A DNA stretch of 64,000 nucleotides from assembly GCF_004193775.1 (NCBI RefSeq), contig NC_041016.1, positions 34,809,640 through 34,873,639 of the forward strand. The letters run 5' to 3'. The notes beneath the pieces were generated by a model. The model was not told the DNA's origin, did not search any database, and saw nothing but the letters and a program-made list of their open reading frames with translations. This stretch comes from Glycine soja (Eukaryota > Streptophyta > Magnoliopsida > Fabales > Fabaceae). Made by a program: the position numbers and the translations under genes. Shown one piece after another: positions 46,700 through 57,779 of the stretch. Positions within the stretch are counted from its first letter, which is position 1, and each line of letters begins with the position of its first letter.

Positions 46700-47360
46700 T
46701 CTAGTGCCGCCGCAAGAGGTTCTAGTGCCGCCGGTCACGGAGTTACAGTGCCACAAGAGGTTGCAAATCAGAGTGCCAAAGCGTTCAAGTGAGAGTGATG
46801 AGAGTGAGAGGTTTCAAAGTTATTGAACATCAGGGTTTTTGGTGCCAGAATATGATTGAAAGATCTTACAACATCATTTTTTTTTAAAAATGATCTTAAC
46901 AAAGTAACCTCAACATCGATTTTTCAAAAACCGATGTTGAGTTTTCTCTACGTTCTTCAGTAACATCGATTTTTGGTAAAACCAATGTTATAAAAGTTTG
47001 TTAACATCGGTTTTTTTAAAAACTGATGTTAACGAACTCGTGTTAACATCGGTTACAAACTCGTGTTAACATCGGTCTTACAAAAAACTGATGTTAACAA
47101 ACTCGCGTTATTTATGAGATTGCCACCACATTTTTGTTAACATCAATTTTACGTAAAACCGATGTTAACTTAGCGATATTAAAGCCATTATTTGTAGTAG
47201 TGATTTCTGTCTAAATCATTACACTATTAAAAAAAAGCTTTTAACATTGATTTTATGAAAATTGATGTTAACAAAAGCACGACGACATTTTTGTAAATAA
47301 AATGTCATTGTTAACATCAGTTTTAGAAAAATTGATGTTAACAAAATGATTTTAACATTG
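46700..47360. repeat. Direct duplication of the 44050-44720 segment
   Basis: The block contains GTTTCAAAGTTATTGAACATC, the subterminal repeats, the right end TTTGTAGTAGTG (ending near 47202), the spacer TCTAAATCATTA and the left end CACTATTAAAAAAAAG (47222). This matches 44050-44720 in order and closely in sequence. The two copies flank the antisense LTR-like segment. Confidence 0.7.
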
Positions 47361-47429
47361 GTTTTTTAAAAATCGATGTTGTGAATGCTCAAACAACAAA
47401 CCGATGTTCAGGTTTTTACATAAGACCCT

Positions 47430-47880
47430 CGCAAGCTCACTTCTCAGTACCCTCTTTCTCTCTCTCGAAACCCTAAGCTTTGTTTCCTTTTCACACTTTT
47501 CTCTTTCCTAAGATCCTTTTTCTCCCTTCACCACTGCGATTGCACCTCCAATTCTGGTGCCGCCGTCGTGCCCTAACTCAACGGCGGCCGCACTAAAATG
47601 CTTGGGCCCAGTCCCACTCCAGCGCTGGTGGTGTTGATGAATGGGATCGTCCATGATGGAGGAACTGGTTCTGGAGATTACGACACACTTGCTCAATTAC
47701 TTGGATTATTCAAGTCTCTGTCACCTCTCAGTGACAAATTAGTTGATGCGAAAGGTTCAAATGGTGATAAGCTTGGAAGGCTCTTTATCACAAGATATAC
47801 AATATTACTATTACTCAATTCTAATTCTTGTGCTTCTTTTTATTGATCAGTTGTTTGTATCTTATGCTAAATAAACCCAC
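47430..47880 (+). pseudogene. Possible captured host-gene fragment
   Basis: A CT-rich leader with GAAACCCTAAGC (about 47467) looks like a plant 5' UTR. An ATG at 47598 opens 82 codons (GDYDTLAQLLGLFKSLSPLS in the middle), ending in a low-complexity tail. The segment lies just inside a CACTA-like end, a position where CACTA elements often carry host-gene pieces. I do not recognise the protein, and the frame could be chance. Only transcript data or homology could tell. Confidence 0.3.
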
Positions 47881-48245
47881 AAAATCCTTTTTTTCCCGAA
47901 TTGCATGTTTTGTATTTGATGTTTGAGAAAATGTGTGAATTGAATCAAGTTAGGAGTTTTCTTTTAATGTTGTAAAATCTCATTGACATTTTGATGTCAT
48001 GGATTGTTTGCCTGCTTTTAGAAAAAAATGGTACATAACGGTTCATGTCAACCTTTTCAAAATTTGAGCAACATTTTCAGCAAAGAAGGTGATAAGTGTC
48101 ATGATCATGTAATTGGTATTTTGGGTCAAAGGTGAACATTTTAGTGATTAGCAAATGAATTTAGGCAAGTCACCTTCACCTTTTAGCCGAAACATTCCTG
48201 TAACAAATATTTCACGTGGTGATCCTAGGACAAAGATATTTGATT

Positions 48246-48570
48246 CACTACAAGAAAAATGACATATTCCTATGGAGGCTTTTGCCTATAGACAAACTAT
48301 TGTAGGTAAAAGTCAAAAAATAATTATACTTACAATTGTTTGTCATAGGTAAACTTCAAAGATTTGTACCTACTCTTATTTGGTGTAGGTAAAACTCAAA
48401 ATAATTTCTACTTACAAATGCTCAGTGTTGGTAAAATTTCAAAAAATGTATACCTACGATTACTTGTTGTTGGTAATATTCTATAAAACATGTACCTATA
48501 ATCCATTGGTGTGGACAAACTTTAAAAAGTTTCTACCTACAAATACATAGTGTAGGTAAAATCCCATAAA
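48246..48570. mobile_element. Left end of another CACTA transposon
   Basis: CACTACAAGAAAAATGAC at 48246 is a classic CACTA terminus. It is followed by alternating TACCTAC / GTAGGTA subterminal repeats to about 48560. These differ from the ACATCGG repeats, so it is another family. The right end is not in view. The CACTA coding remnants at 57425-60296 could belong to it. Confidence 0.7.
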
Positions 48571-49740
48571 ACAAATACATACTAAAATAATTATTTTAAA
48601 ATAATTGTTTTAACGTATTAAAATAATTATTTCCAAAAATATCACAAGAACAACAATGAAAGGAAAAAATAATACTAGTTTCCTTTATCTTTTTATTGAA
48701 GACAAATATATTTCATATCCTTCATGTGTGTTTGGTGCTGTTTATTAATTAGAAAATTATTTAATTGTTTTAAAATACAAAATATAATCAAGTAAAAAAG
48801 AAATAATAAATTAGTACTGAGTAATAAGATTCTATCGAAAGTTATCTTTCTAGGTTCCAAATGTGAGAATTCAACTTATTAAAATTATTTAATTGAGACG
48901 CGTCACTACCGCAAACAAAAGCAAAAATGTAGTCCTTTGTCTCTCCTCTCTCTCTCTCTCTGCGAATTTAAACTCCAATTTCCATTTCCATTGATAGGAA
49001 GGACAAAGGAACAAACTTATATCTGAATTGGAATCCCTTTTTCTCTATATTGAGCCACTTCAAATCCATCGCCATAGCTGTAGATCAAATCGAGTTTCAC
49101 CTGAATGCTCTTTATGGACTCGATTTAGGTTTGTCTTTGCTTCCTCAAGTCCGAATTGTGTGCTTTATGCGCTCTTATGTTGTGTCGGTGAAGCCTTAAT
49201 TTTGTATTTGAGTTTCCTTCTTTGCAAGATCTTAGTTCGACGTAATCCTATTTAGTTTGATTTCGTGCTTCTTCTTTCATTACCGTAGGATCTCTGCTTT
49301 ATTTTGGAATTCGCGTTTAATGCTGTTGTCTTAGGCTGTTTTGGAAGAGCAAGATCTATCATTATTTTATTATTCTAAGATTATGTATAGAGGGTTTTTT
49401 TTTAATGTTGATTCCGTTGCAGATTGACTCACCAAACTTCCAAAATTACATAAGATTGTACTTTATATTCAATAAATGCAATCTAATCTAGTCTCTTAGT
49501 TATTTTGCTTTGATAGTCCTTAATTTCCTAGAGGTTAGTAGTGACAAGCTCCTTATGAACTTTACTTCCCGTTAATTTTATTTTAGGCTTTCAGGCTAAA
49601 GAAAATGAAAATAAAATAGACAAAAGGTATTTCATAATTTAGGTTGGGAGTGGTTTTGCCATAAAAAGTAAATATAGGTTGGGAGTGCTTTGCCATAAAA
49701 AGTAAGTGATTGCCTTTGGCATGAGGGGAAAAATGTTTAG
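48571..49740. other. AT-rich interior with a leader-like segment, no supported gene
   Basis: The part from about 48900 to 49260 has a CT-run (TCTCTCTCTCTCTCTGCG) and looks like a 5' leader and first exon. The 75-codon frame at 49028 is not recognised. A short direct duplication (GGTTGGGAGTG...TTTGCCATAAAAAGTAA) occurs at 49641-49705. Confidence 0.35.
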
Positions 49741-50714
49741 TGATGCAATCCTACCCCTCAAGGGCATATGATAGAAGACTCAAAGAAGATTGGGTCAGAG
49801 ATGCAGGAGAAGGCCCTAGGGTTCTCGTGAACCATTAGGTAGATTTTGGGCTCATGCGCTAAGTATGAGCTCACTTATCTTTGTACATATTAGATTAAGG
49901 TTTCATTATTTTTGGGCCTTATATTTAGAGCTCCATAGTGTAGGAAGGGTACCCTAGTAATGTAGGATTTTTCAGCCCCTGTATTTTAGGGCACCTAGAC
50001 CAATTTTTGTATTAGAGGTAGTTTTGTAATTTCATATGCATTAAGTGCACTATTTGATGTGTGTGTCGGGAGAGAAATTTAATTGAATTAGGAGAACTCC
50101 AATCCAATTAATTTTCGGACCAGCCTAAGGGGGAGCTGAGCATTTGCTTGCTACACCCCATTGCCACATCATATAGTCACACTTTGTGCATGTCCTTCAT
50201 ATTTTACATGTCTCATGACACCTAAGCACACTTAGTGGAGAATCTTGGACTTGATCTTGGATTAGTGGGCTGAACCATAGCTGAAGTTCACTAATCATAA
50301 TTAGTGAAATTTTGGCTCCAAATTTGGCTCTACAAATTCAAGTGAAATTTGAATAGAAATTCAAATTTCCATCCAATTTTGTGTGACACTTACACTATCA
50401 ATAGAGGCCTTGTCTGTTCATTTTTTCAACTTTTATTATTTGATAAATTTGACTTCAAAGTTTAGACCTCATTTGAGGCATAAATTTCGTGCCCCCCTCT
50501 CTCCCTCTCCCTCCACTCATCTTTTCCTACCTTCAAGCTCTTATCAATGGTCTCCTATGATGGTGAGCTTGTTCTTTACTCATCTTCTCCTTGAAGTGGC
50601 ATCTCCAATCACTTTTCCTCCTTCTCCATTCCACTGCCATTGATCTTCAAGAAGCAAAGGACTCCATTGATGAAGAAGATCCAAGGCCTACAAGCTCTAC
50701 ATGGAGCTACATCA
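49741..50714 (+). mobile_element. Ty3/gypsy LTR of the outer element
   Basis: It starts TGATGCAATCCTACCCC and ends GCTACATCA, 974 bp. It is followed two bases later by a degenerate initiator-tRNA-type primer site (TGGAATAAGAGCAT, 50717-). It is the same subfamily as solo LTR B. The matching 3' LTR was not found. Confidence 0.75.
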
Positions 50715-51502
50715 TGTGGAATAAGAGCATCTTGATCTAGGTGATGTTCTTTTGCTTCCTCTATCTTTTGTTCAGTCAATTCACTTGTTCTTCATCTTCT
50801 TCTTCATGTATCTCCTCCATTGTCTTGTGGTTTGGTGATGCTTAGATTAGATTAAAAAAATAAACCGATTAAATCTTAGATCTACACTTGTTCTTGCATT
50901 TCTATGGTTCAAATTTTATAGATCTACTCTTCAATAATGTTTTTCTGTTGATTTTAGGTTCTATCATCTTTTCAGTCATAATCTTCTTGTGTTGAACCTT
51001 TAGATCTCAATTTTCTTGCAAAATATTGATTATAAAGGAAAACACAAAAATGTGTAAATCACTTCATTCATGTTGTCTTAGAGTCATGTTTAGTCATAAT
51101 AATTGTCACATTATGTTTTGAGTTTGTGTTGAATTTTGATTTTGTTGATTGAATTCTTAATATATTTGTTCATGTATTCTTGCAATTCTTAGCCTATCAT
51201 TTGAATTTTGAGTCTAATTCATGAATGTTATTTAGTTCATAACATGTTCTAAATCAATTCCTAGAAGTAGTCTTGTTCAACTTTTTTTTTGTTTTCCAAG
51301 TATCTTATATGATGCCTATGAAGAAATTGAGTTGTGGCTGAATTTGTGAATCAAAATAAGTCTTAAGCTCTCTTGAATTGTGTTATCCAAGACAATTGAG
51401 CATAAGAAAACACAAATTGTAACTATCCAAGCCTTAAGCAACATAAACACTATTATTGATTTCTAGGTTGAAATTCTGGTTGTTATCAGTTTTGGCACAC
51501 TG
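50715..51502 (+). other. 5' UTR of the outer gypsy element
   Basis: T-rich untranslated sequence after the primer site, cut by insertion of the inner element at 51503. It appears to resume at 56924. Confidence 0.55.
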
Positions 51503-52421
51503 TGATGCAATCCTACTCCAAGGATATTGGATAGAAGACTCCAAGAGGATTGGGCTAGAGCTGCTAAAGAAGGCCCCGGGGTTCTCATGAAACTCAGGGT
51601 AGATTTTTGAGCCAATGGGCCAAGGTTGGGTCCACTCTTGTTTGTAAATATTAGAATAGGTTTTTCCTTATTTTGGGCCTTGTATTTTGGCCATTTTAGT
51701 AGTATAGGATTTTAGCCTTGTATTTCAGGGAATTTTGAGTAGTCTTTGTAGTAGGGATTTTTTTGTATTTTCATGTACTTTGGCATGGGGGTGAGTTTAG
51801 CTATTATAGGGGTTGTGTGTAGTTAAGCTCTAGCTTCTCATCTCAATGAGGTGAGCTTAGCTATTAGAGGGGTGTGTGTAGCTAAGCTCTAGTTTCTCTA
51901 GGAATCTTCTCAAGGAAGTTTCTCAAAGAAGTGTCTCAAGGAGGTGAGCTTAGTTATTTGAAGGGTGTGTGTAGCTAAGCTTTAGCTTCTCAAGGAAGCT
52001 TCTCAAAGAAGCTTCTCAAGGAAGCTTCTCAAAGAAGCTTCTCAAGGAAGCTACCTAGGCTATAAATAGAAGCATGTGTAACACTTGTTGTAACTTTGAT
52101 GAATAAGAGTCTTGTGAGACACAACTCAAAGTTCAACTTCTTTCCCTCTTTTACTCCTTCAATTTCATGCTCTCCCCTCTCTCTTTCTCTCTCTCTTTCT
52201 TTTCCTCCATTGAAGCATCCTCTCCAAGCTTCTTATCCAAGGTACATTCTTGGTGGCGAAGCTCCTTCTTCGATGGCTTATTCCCTAGTGGATGGCGCCT
52301 CCTCTCACCTCTTCTCCTTTGTTTTTCGCTGCATCTACATGGTGGAAAATCACCATTGAAGGACCTAATTGAAGCTCAAAGATTCATCCTCCATAGAAGC
52401 TTCACAAGCAAGCTTCTGTCA
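51503..52421 (+). mobile_element. 5' LTR of the inner gypsy element
   Basis: TGATGCAATCCTACTCC to CTTCTGTCA, 919 bp. Upstream of the TATA box (TATAAATA, 52061-52068) is a run of about 14-bp units AGCTTCTCAAGGA / AGCTTCTCAAAGA (about 51900-52050). Confidence 0.85.
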
Positions 52422-52423
52422 AG

Positions 52424-52436
52424 TGGTATTAAAGCA
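52424..52436 (+). other. Primer-binding site, inner gypsy element
   Basis: TGGTATTAAAGCA lies two bases after the LTR, a variant of the initiator-tRNA-Met complement TGGTATCAGAGCA. Confidence 0.7.
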
Positions 52437-54292
52437 CAAGAGCTTCAAGTAGGTGCTTCTTAAACCTCCATTAATTTTCAGCTTTACCTTCTCCTCCATT
52501 GTTGTTTCTTCATTTTTCTCCATGTATCTCCTCACATGTCTTGTGCTAAATGTTATTAACATGATTCTTTAGAATTTTCACCAATTAAACTAGCTATAGA
52601 AGCTAGATTTGATTTTCTATGGTTCAAATTTGTTGTTCTTGTTCTTGAACCATGAATTGTGTTGAGTTTAGGTTCCTTTGAGTTTTGTCTTGCTATTTTT
52701 TGTGGCTGAAACCTAAATCATAAAATTCTTACAAAAATATTAAAGTAGAAGAAAACCTCAAAAATCTAGAGTGACTTGTTCACCTATTGTAGTTTTGTCA
52801 TAGAAGTCATGTCTAGTCATGAAACTTGTCACATAAGATTTCTTATGTTGTGCTAAATTTTATTTTTCTTGTTTCTTTGTCTAACTCATTTGTTCATGAG
52901 TGTATGAAATTCTTTTAGCCTATTAGTTGATTTGAGTCAAATCTTGCATGTTAATTAGTCCTTAACACGTTCATGCAAAATTCTTAGAGAGTCTTTGATT
53001 GTGAACCTTTTCTTGAACTTTTAGGTTTCCTTATGATTGAATTGTTGGCTGAAATTTTGATCCTAAGTGAATATTGAACTCCTAAAACTATGGTAAACAA
53101 GCCTAGTGAGTTCAAAATACATAGGAAGGTTGAAAGTAAGCCCAAGGCAATCAATATACCATGCTTAAAAAAATTGGAAGTTCGAAATCACTGGTGCTGG
53201 CAGCTTGAAAATACAAACTTGTAAAAATTACTGGGAATTGGTCACTGCGAATTTTGAGCTGAAATTTTTACTGAATTTTCTAGACATCTGGAAAAAAAAC
53301 CAAGTGATTTGGATAAAAGGAAAATTTATGATAAATCACACAAGTTGGCAGAAAAATCAGTATCCAGGAAAAAAAAGGTGAAAGGGAAGTGTACTTGTTG
53401 TTTTGGCTCAAAATTTATTCTATAATTAGTGCCTATTTTATACCAATCTTAGTTCCGAAATTTCAATTGAAAGTTAGTGTGAAAACAAGTACCAAAGCTA
53501 GAGGTTTATTGAGTCTTTTTTTTTATAGTTTTTTTACTCTACTCTAGAGCCATTCTAAGTTTCTCTTTGAGTCCTAGCTTGCTTCTATGTCCTTTTCATT
53601 GCTTTAATTGTTGAATAATCCTTAAAAAATTGTCTTGTTAAAACTCCATTTGTTTAGCTTTCATTTAATTTTTTTTGGTCTTTGGTTATTGCTTATCTCT
53701 TTGTTTCCTTGTTTGTGAGTTGCCATTTAGGGAATTGGAGAAGAGGATTGGTGTCATCCCTTGAAGAATTTGAGTGAAGAAGCAAGGGGCCAACCACCTT
53801 AAGAGCTATTGGACTAAGAAGCACTCCAAATTGAGTGAATCACCAAAGAGAGAAAAACCACCAAAATTGAGGACCTTTTTGTAATTTTGTAATTGACAAT
53901 TTACTTACTTTCATTGCTTTCAAATTTTGTAACAAAAAGGTCTTTCATTGGAAGTAAGTTGGGAGCCTCCAATAGGTCACCCTACTTCCATTTGTGTGTA
54001 ATAATTGTATGCAATTTTCCCTTAGGATTGTGAGTGTTTTGTTGGGAACCTTAAATGTGGTCATCCAAACACTCTAAGGATTTGCCTAGTTTACATTTCT
54101 TGCTTACTTTCATAGCTTATTTTCTTTATCTTCCATTGTCAAACCGCCTAGATAGCTTGCCTTTTACCAATTAGTTTTTACCTTATCTTTCACACCTCTT
54201 TTAGTGTTTATTTTGGCTAGTTTCAACCATAGCTTCTTTTACGTTTTGTTTTGAAACCCCCAACAAGAAAAAACCACAACTTAGAAACCAAC
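52437..54292 (+). other. Long 5' UTR of the inner gypsy element
   Basis: AT-rich untranslated leader. Parts are repeated in the outer element (for example TTTTGAGCTGAAATTTT near 53253 and near 56961), showing the same family. Confidence 0.6.
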
Positions 54293-56005
54293 ATGAGTCT
54301 TCATTCTTCATCTAGTGTTAATGGTGAGGGTTCTACTCCTAAGGACCCCTTGTATATGATATTAGATGAGTTGAGATCCCTTAAGTTATGGAAAGAAAAA
54401 AAAAAGAGAAAAGAAAAAGGAAAAAAAAAAGTGGAAGAAATAAGTTAAGATGAAAAAGAAAAAATAAGGGAAGAAGAACGAAAGAAAATACTAAAAGAGT
54501 TAAGAAAAGAAAAACATGCCTCCTATAGTAGTCATAACTCTTGCAAGAGCCTAAGTGAAGAACTTCATGACTATTGTGAAGGAAGGCATGGGGCACATCT
54601 TAGACCTCACTCCCATTGGAGAGAAAAGGAAAGAAAGCGTCAAGAGGCTAACATTAACCTCTCATACTTCCATGGGAAGGACAATATAGAGACTAACTTA
54701 GATTGGGAAATAAGGGTAGAGCAACAACTTAAAAGGAAGTCTACTTCAAAATCTTATGGCTCTCACTCTTATCCAAAGAAAGACCAAGGTCAAGGCATCA
54801 TAGGGGTGACACCTTCTCAGCCCAAAGATGATAAGGGGAAGACAATAGAAAAGCAACCCCTTAAGGCTAGTATGCAAGAGAAGACAAGCTCCATAAAGTG
54901 CTTTAAATGTCTTGGAAGAGGGCACATTACTTCTCAATGCCCCACCAAGAAAACCATGATTATGAGGGTCCAATACATTTATAGTAGCCAAGATGAGGCT
55001 AATACTTCACCTTCCTCTAGTGAAAGTGAAGAAGCAAAAGGGGAAGAATCTAGTGAAGAAATCTACCCCCAAGAAAAAGGACAACCTTTAATGGTTAAGG
55101 AGGAGTGTAAGGAGGAAAGTGTCTCCTCCAAGAAGTTAGCTAAGAAGGAAAGTCATTTTGAAATAAAGACAAATATTAAAGAAACTTCCCCTCTTAGAGA
55201 ACCTCCACATCTTCTCCTTTGTAAAAAGACACTTGTTAGCACTGCCACACCTCTTGGGCTTAATGTTATTCCTCAAGTAAAGGAGTTGTTGGATGAGGGT
55301 TTGGTCTGTAAGAGCTTAAATCCTTGTGCTTTGTTGGTTCCCAAAATAGGTATTATTAGGCACCAAATCCCTAAAATAAGTGATATGATGAATGTGTTGA
55401 GTGTTGCAACCCTATTTTGTAAAATTAGTCATGCACCCTACATCTTCATGATTCATGTACATAGGGACTCATTAGGTAGGTTTGTTCTTATTTTTGGTTT
55501 TAATACAAACCTAGGTGCTCATATGGGACACCTTAGGTTTATCGTATTTTTTTGTAGGAATAATCAGCATGAAAATACAGAAAAAGGTATGTTTTATTGC
55601 ATTACTTTCCTTAATTTTTTAAATAGTGATCAAGGGGTTCCCACGGACCCTAAGAGAATAAAGGTCATTCTTGATTGGCCCACTCCACCAAGTATAATGG
55701 AAATCTGGGGTTGTCATGACTTAACAAACTTTTACAAAAGGTTTGTCCCATATTTTTCTATACTTTTAGCACCACTCATTGAGTTGGTGAGGAACCATGT
55801 TCCCTCACGGGAAAATATCCATGAAAGGGGTTTTCAGACCGTACCCTACTCTAACATACCCAACACCACTAATACATATGTTTTTATTCTTTTTACAGGT
55901 GTTGAGGGAAGGAGCCCAGAGTATGAAGAACCTCGGGATTTGAGGTCAAATCTTTTCCAAGGTGGAGGGGATGATGCAATCCTACCCCTCAAGGGTATTG
56001 GATAG
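54293..56005 (+). pseudogene. gag-pol: Gag fused to decayed reverse transcriptase
   Basis: The ATG at 54293 starts MSLHSSSSVNGEGS. A TAA (54446-54448) interrupts a lysine-rich stretch, but the same frame then stays open to a TAG inside the 3' LTR. Features in order are a charged coiled-coil-like part, YFHGKD (about 54670), a CCHC zinc knuckle CFKCLGRGHITSQC (about 54898-54940), an acidic serine-rich linker, and RT-like pieces: QVKELLDEGLVCKSLNPC, then VPTDPKRIKVILDWPTPPS and NFYKRFVPYFS. No aspartate pair remains where the RT active site should be, and the protease is missing. The frame ends inside the LTR (DDAILPLKG), an artefact of read-through. Confidence 0.75.
55955..55971 (+). other. Polypurine tract, inner gypsy element
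   Basis: CCAAGGTGGAGGGGA ends directly before the 3' LTR start TGATGC at 55972. Confidence 0.65.
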
Positions 56006-56918
56006 AAGACTCCAAGAGGATTGGGCTAGAGCTGCTAAAGAAGGCCCCGGGGTTCTCATGAACCTCAAGGTAGATATCTGAGCCCATGGGCCAAGGTTGG
56101 GTCCACTCTTCTTTGTAAATATTAGAGAAGGTTTTTCCTTCTTTTGGGCCTTGTATTTTGGCCATTCTAGTAGTATAGGGTTTTAGCCTTGTATTTCAGG
56201 GCATTTTGGAGTAGTCTTTGTAGTATGGACTTTTTTGTATTTTCATGTATTGTGGCATGGGGGTGAGTTTAGCTATTATAGGGGTTGTGTGTAGTTAAGC
56301 TCTAGCTTCTCATCTCAAGGAGGTGAGCTTAGCTATTAGAGGGGTGTGTGTATCTAAGCTCTAGTTTCTCTAGGAATCTTCTCAAGGAAGCTTCTCAAAG
56401 AAGTTTCTCAAGGAAGCTTCTCAAGGAGGTGAGCTTAGTTATTAGAAGGGTGTGTGTAGCTAAGCTCTAGCTTCTCAAAGAAGCTTCTCAAGGAAACTTC
56501 TCAAGGAATCTTTTCAAGGAAGCTTCTCAATGAAGCTTTTTAAGGAAGCTACCTAGGCTATAAATAGAAGCATGTGTAACACTTGTTGTAACTTTGATGA
56601 ATGAGAGTCTTGTGAGACACAACTCAAAGTTCAACTTCTCTCCCTCTTTTACTCCTTCAATTTCATGCTCCTTCCTCTCTCTTTCTCTCTCTCTTTCTTT
56701 TCCTTCATTGAAGCATCCTCTCCAAGCTTCTTATCCAAGGCACATTCTTAGTGGCGAAGCTCCTTCTTCCATGGCTTATTCCCTAGTGGATGGCACCTCC
56801 TCTCACCTCTGCTTCTTTGTCTCCGCTGCATCTCCATGGTGGAAAATCACCATTGAAGGACCTAATTGAAGCTCAAAGATCCTTCCTCCATAGAAGCTTC
56901 ACAAGCAAGCTTCCATCA
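55972..56918 (+). mobile_element. 3' LTR of the inner gypsy element
   Basis: TGATGCAATCCTACCCC to CTTCCATCA, 947 bp, with TATAAATA at 56559-56566 and the same 14-bp U3 units. Several differences from the 5' LTR show that the insertion is not very recent. Confidence 0.85.
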
Positions 56919-56923
56919 CAGTG

Positions 56924-57424
56924 TCTTCTTAACTCCGCTATGGCTTGAATACTTTGATTTTTGAGCTGAAATTTTAATTAGATAAAATAGACATTTGGAC
57001 AAAATCAGTGGAAAAAGAATGAACAAAAACGAAAAATAAATGAGAAAGAAAAAGTTATAAATATTAACATCAAAAGACACATGTAGAAGAACAAAAAAAA
57101 ATGTGTATCTTGATTTGCTTAAAAATTGTTCAATATTTTGAGTTGTATTACAAGCCTATTTTGCTTTGAGTCTTTTTTTTTTTAATTTGTCAATCTAATC
57201 TAGTATCATTCTAGGACTTCCTTTGTGTTCCACCTTGGCCTGTGGTGTTGTTCTTTTGCTTTATTTTTCCTTGAATCTCATTTAATTAATGTCATGTTAA
57301 ATTTCCTTTTAGTTTAGCTTTCATTTCATCTTTGGGTTTTTAGCTTGTCTTCTTCTTTTTTTTGTGTGTTTAAGTGTTGCCTACAATAAGGATTGGAAGA
57401 GGAAATTGGTGCATTGCTCGAAGG
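56924..57424 (+). other. Continuation of the outer gypsy 5' UTR
   Basis: Similar to 53240-53750 of the inner element, up to GGATTGGAAGAGGAAATTGG (about 57391). After about 57425 the similarity stops and CACTA coding sequence begins. Confidence 0.5.
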
Positions 57425-57669
57425 AAGATTTTTTAGTCTTAGATTGGGCTGAATCTCAACACTTTGTTATTGTACATGATGACAATTCTCGTGTAGCTTC
57501 CATGCCTTACTTTGGAGTCATTGAAGAAATCTGGGAGCTTAATTATGTAAAATTCATTGTCTATGTTTTCAAGTGTAAGTGGTTTGATAGCAATATCGGT
57601 GTGCGAACCGATGAAACAAGTCTCTGCAGCTCAAAAGGATTTGATCTAGGAGGATATTCAGGTATTTGA
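57425..57669 (+). pseudogene. CACTA transposon protein fragment, DUF4216-like
   Basis: The frame reads SMPYFGVIEEIWELNYVKF and then VFKCKWFDSNIGVRTDE, the typical pattern of the DUF4216 domain found C-terminal in En/Spm transposon proteins. The codons before about 57425 (from the ATG at 57364) come from a gypsy UTR, so the ATG is not native. A stop follows SGI at 57667-57669; GGATATTCAGGTATTTG just before may contain a splice donor. Function is unknown beyond its association with CACTA transposition. Confidence 0.65.
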
Positions 57670-57779
57670 ATTAAATGTTGAATGTTGACGTAATTAGTTG
57701 TATTAAAATTCTTAAATTGTAATGGACTAACTATAAAATGTATTTATTGTATTGTAGGCTGAATTTCATATTCTTGAAG

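Larger units (their letters stand above)
51503..56918 (+). mobile_element. Complete-structure Ty3/gypsy element, internally deleted
   Basis: A 5' LTR (51503-52421), primer site, gag with remnant RT, purine tract and 3' LTR (55972-56918) are all present. Flanks are CACTG (51498-51502) and CAGTG (56919-56923), a 5-bp target duplication with one mismatch. Total length is 5.4 kb. Protease, most of RT, RNase H and integrase are missing or unrecognisable, so it could only have moved with help from another element. Confidence 0.8.

Noticed and set aside
49540..49560. GTTAGTAGTG as the right end of the CACTA element starting at 48246
   Set aside because: No GTAGGTA subterminal repeats precede it, and the terminal match is short.
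54381..54596. Minus-strand frame rich in Phe and Leu
   Set aside because: It is the complement of a lysine-rich gag stretch on the plus strand.
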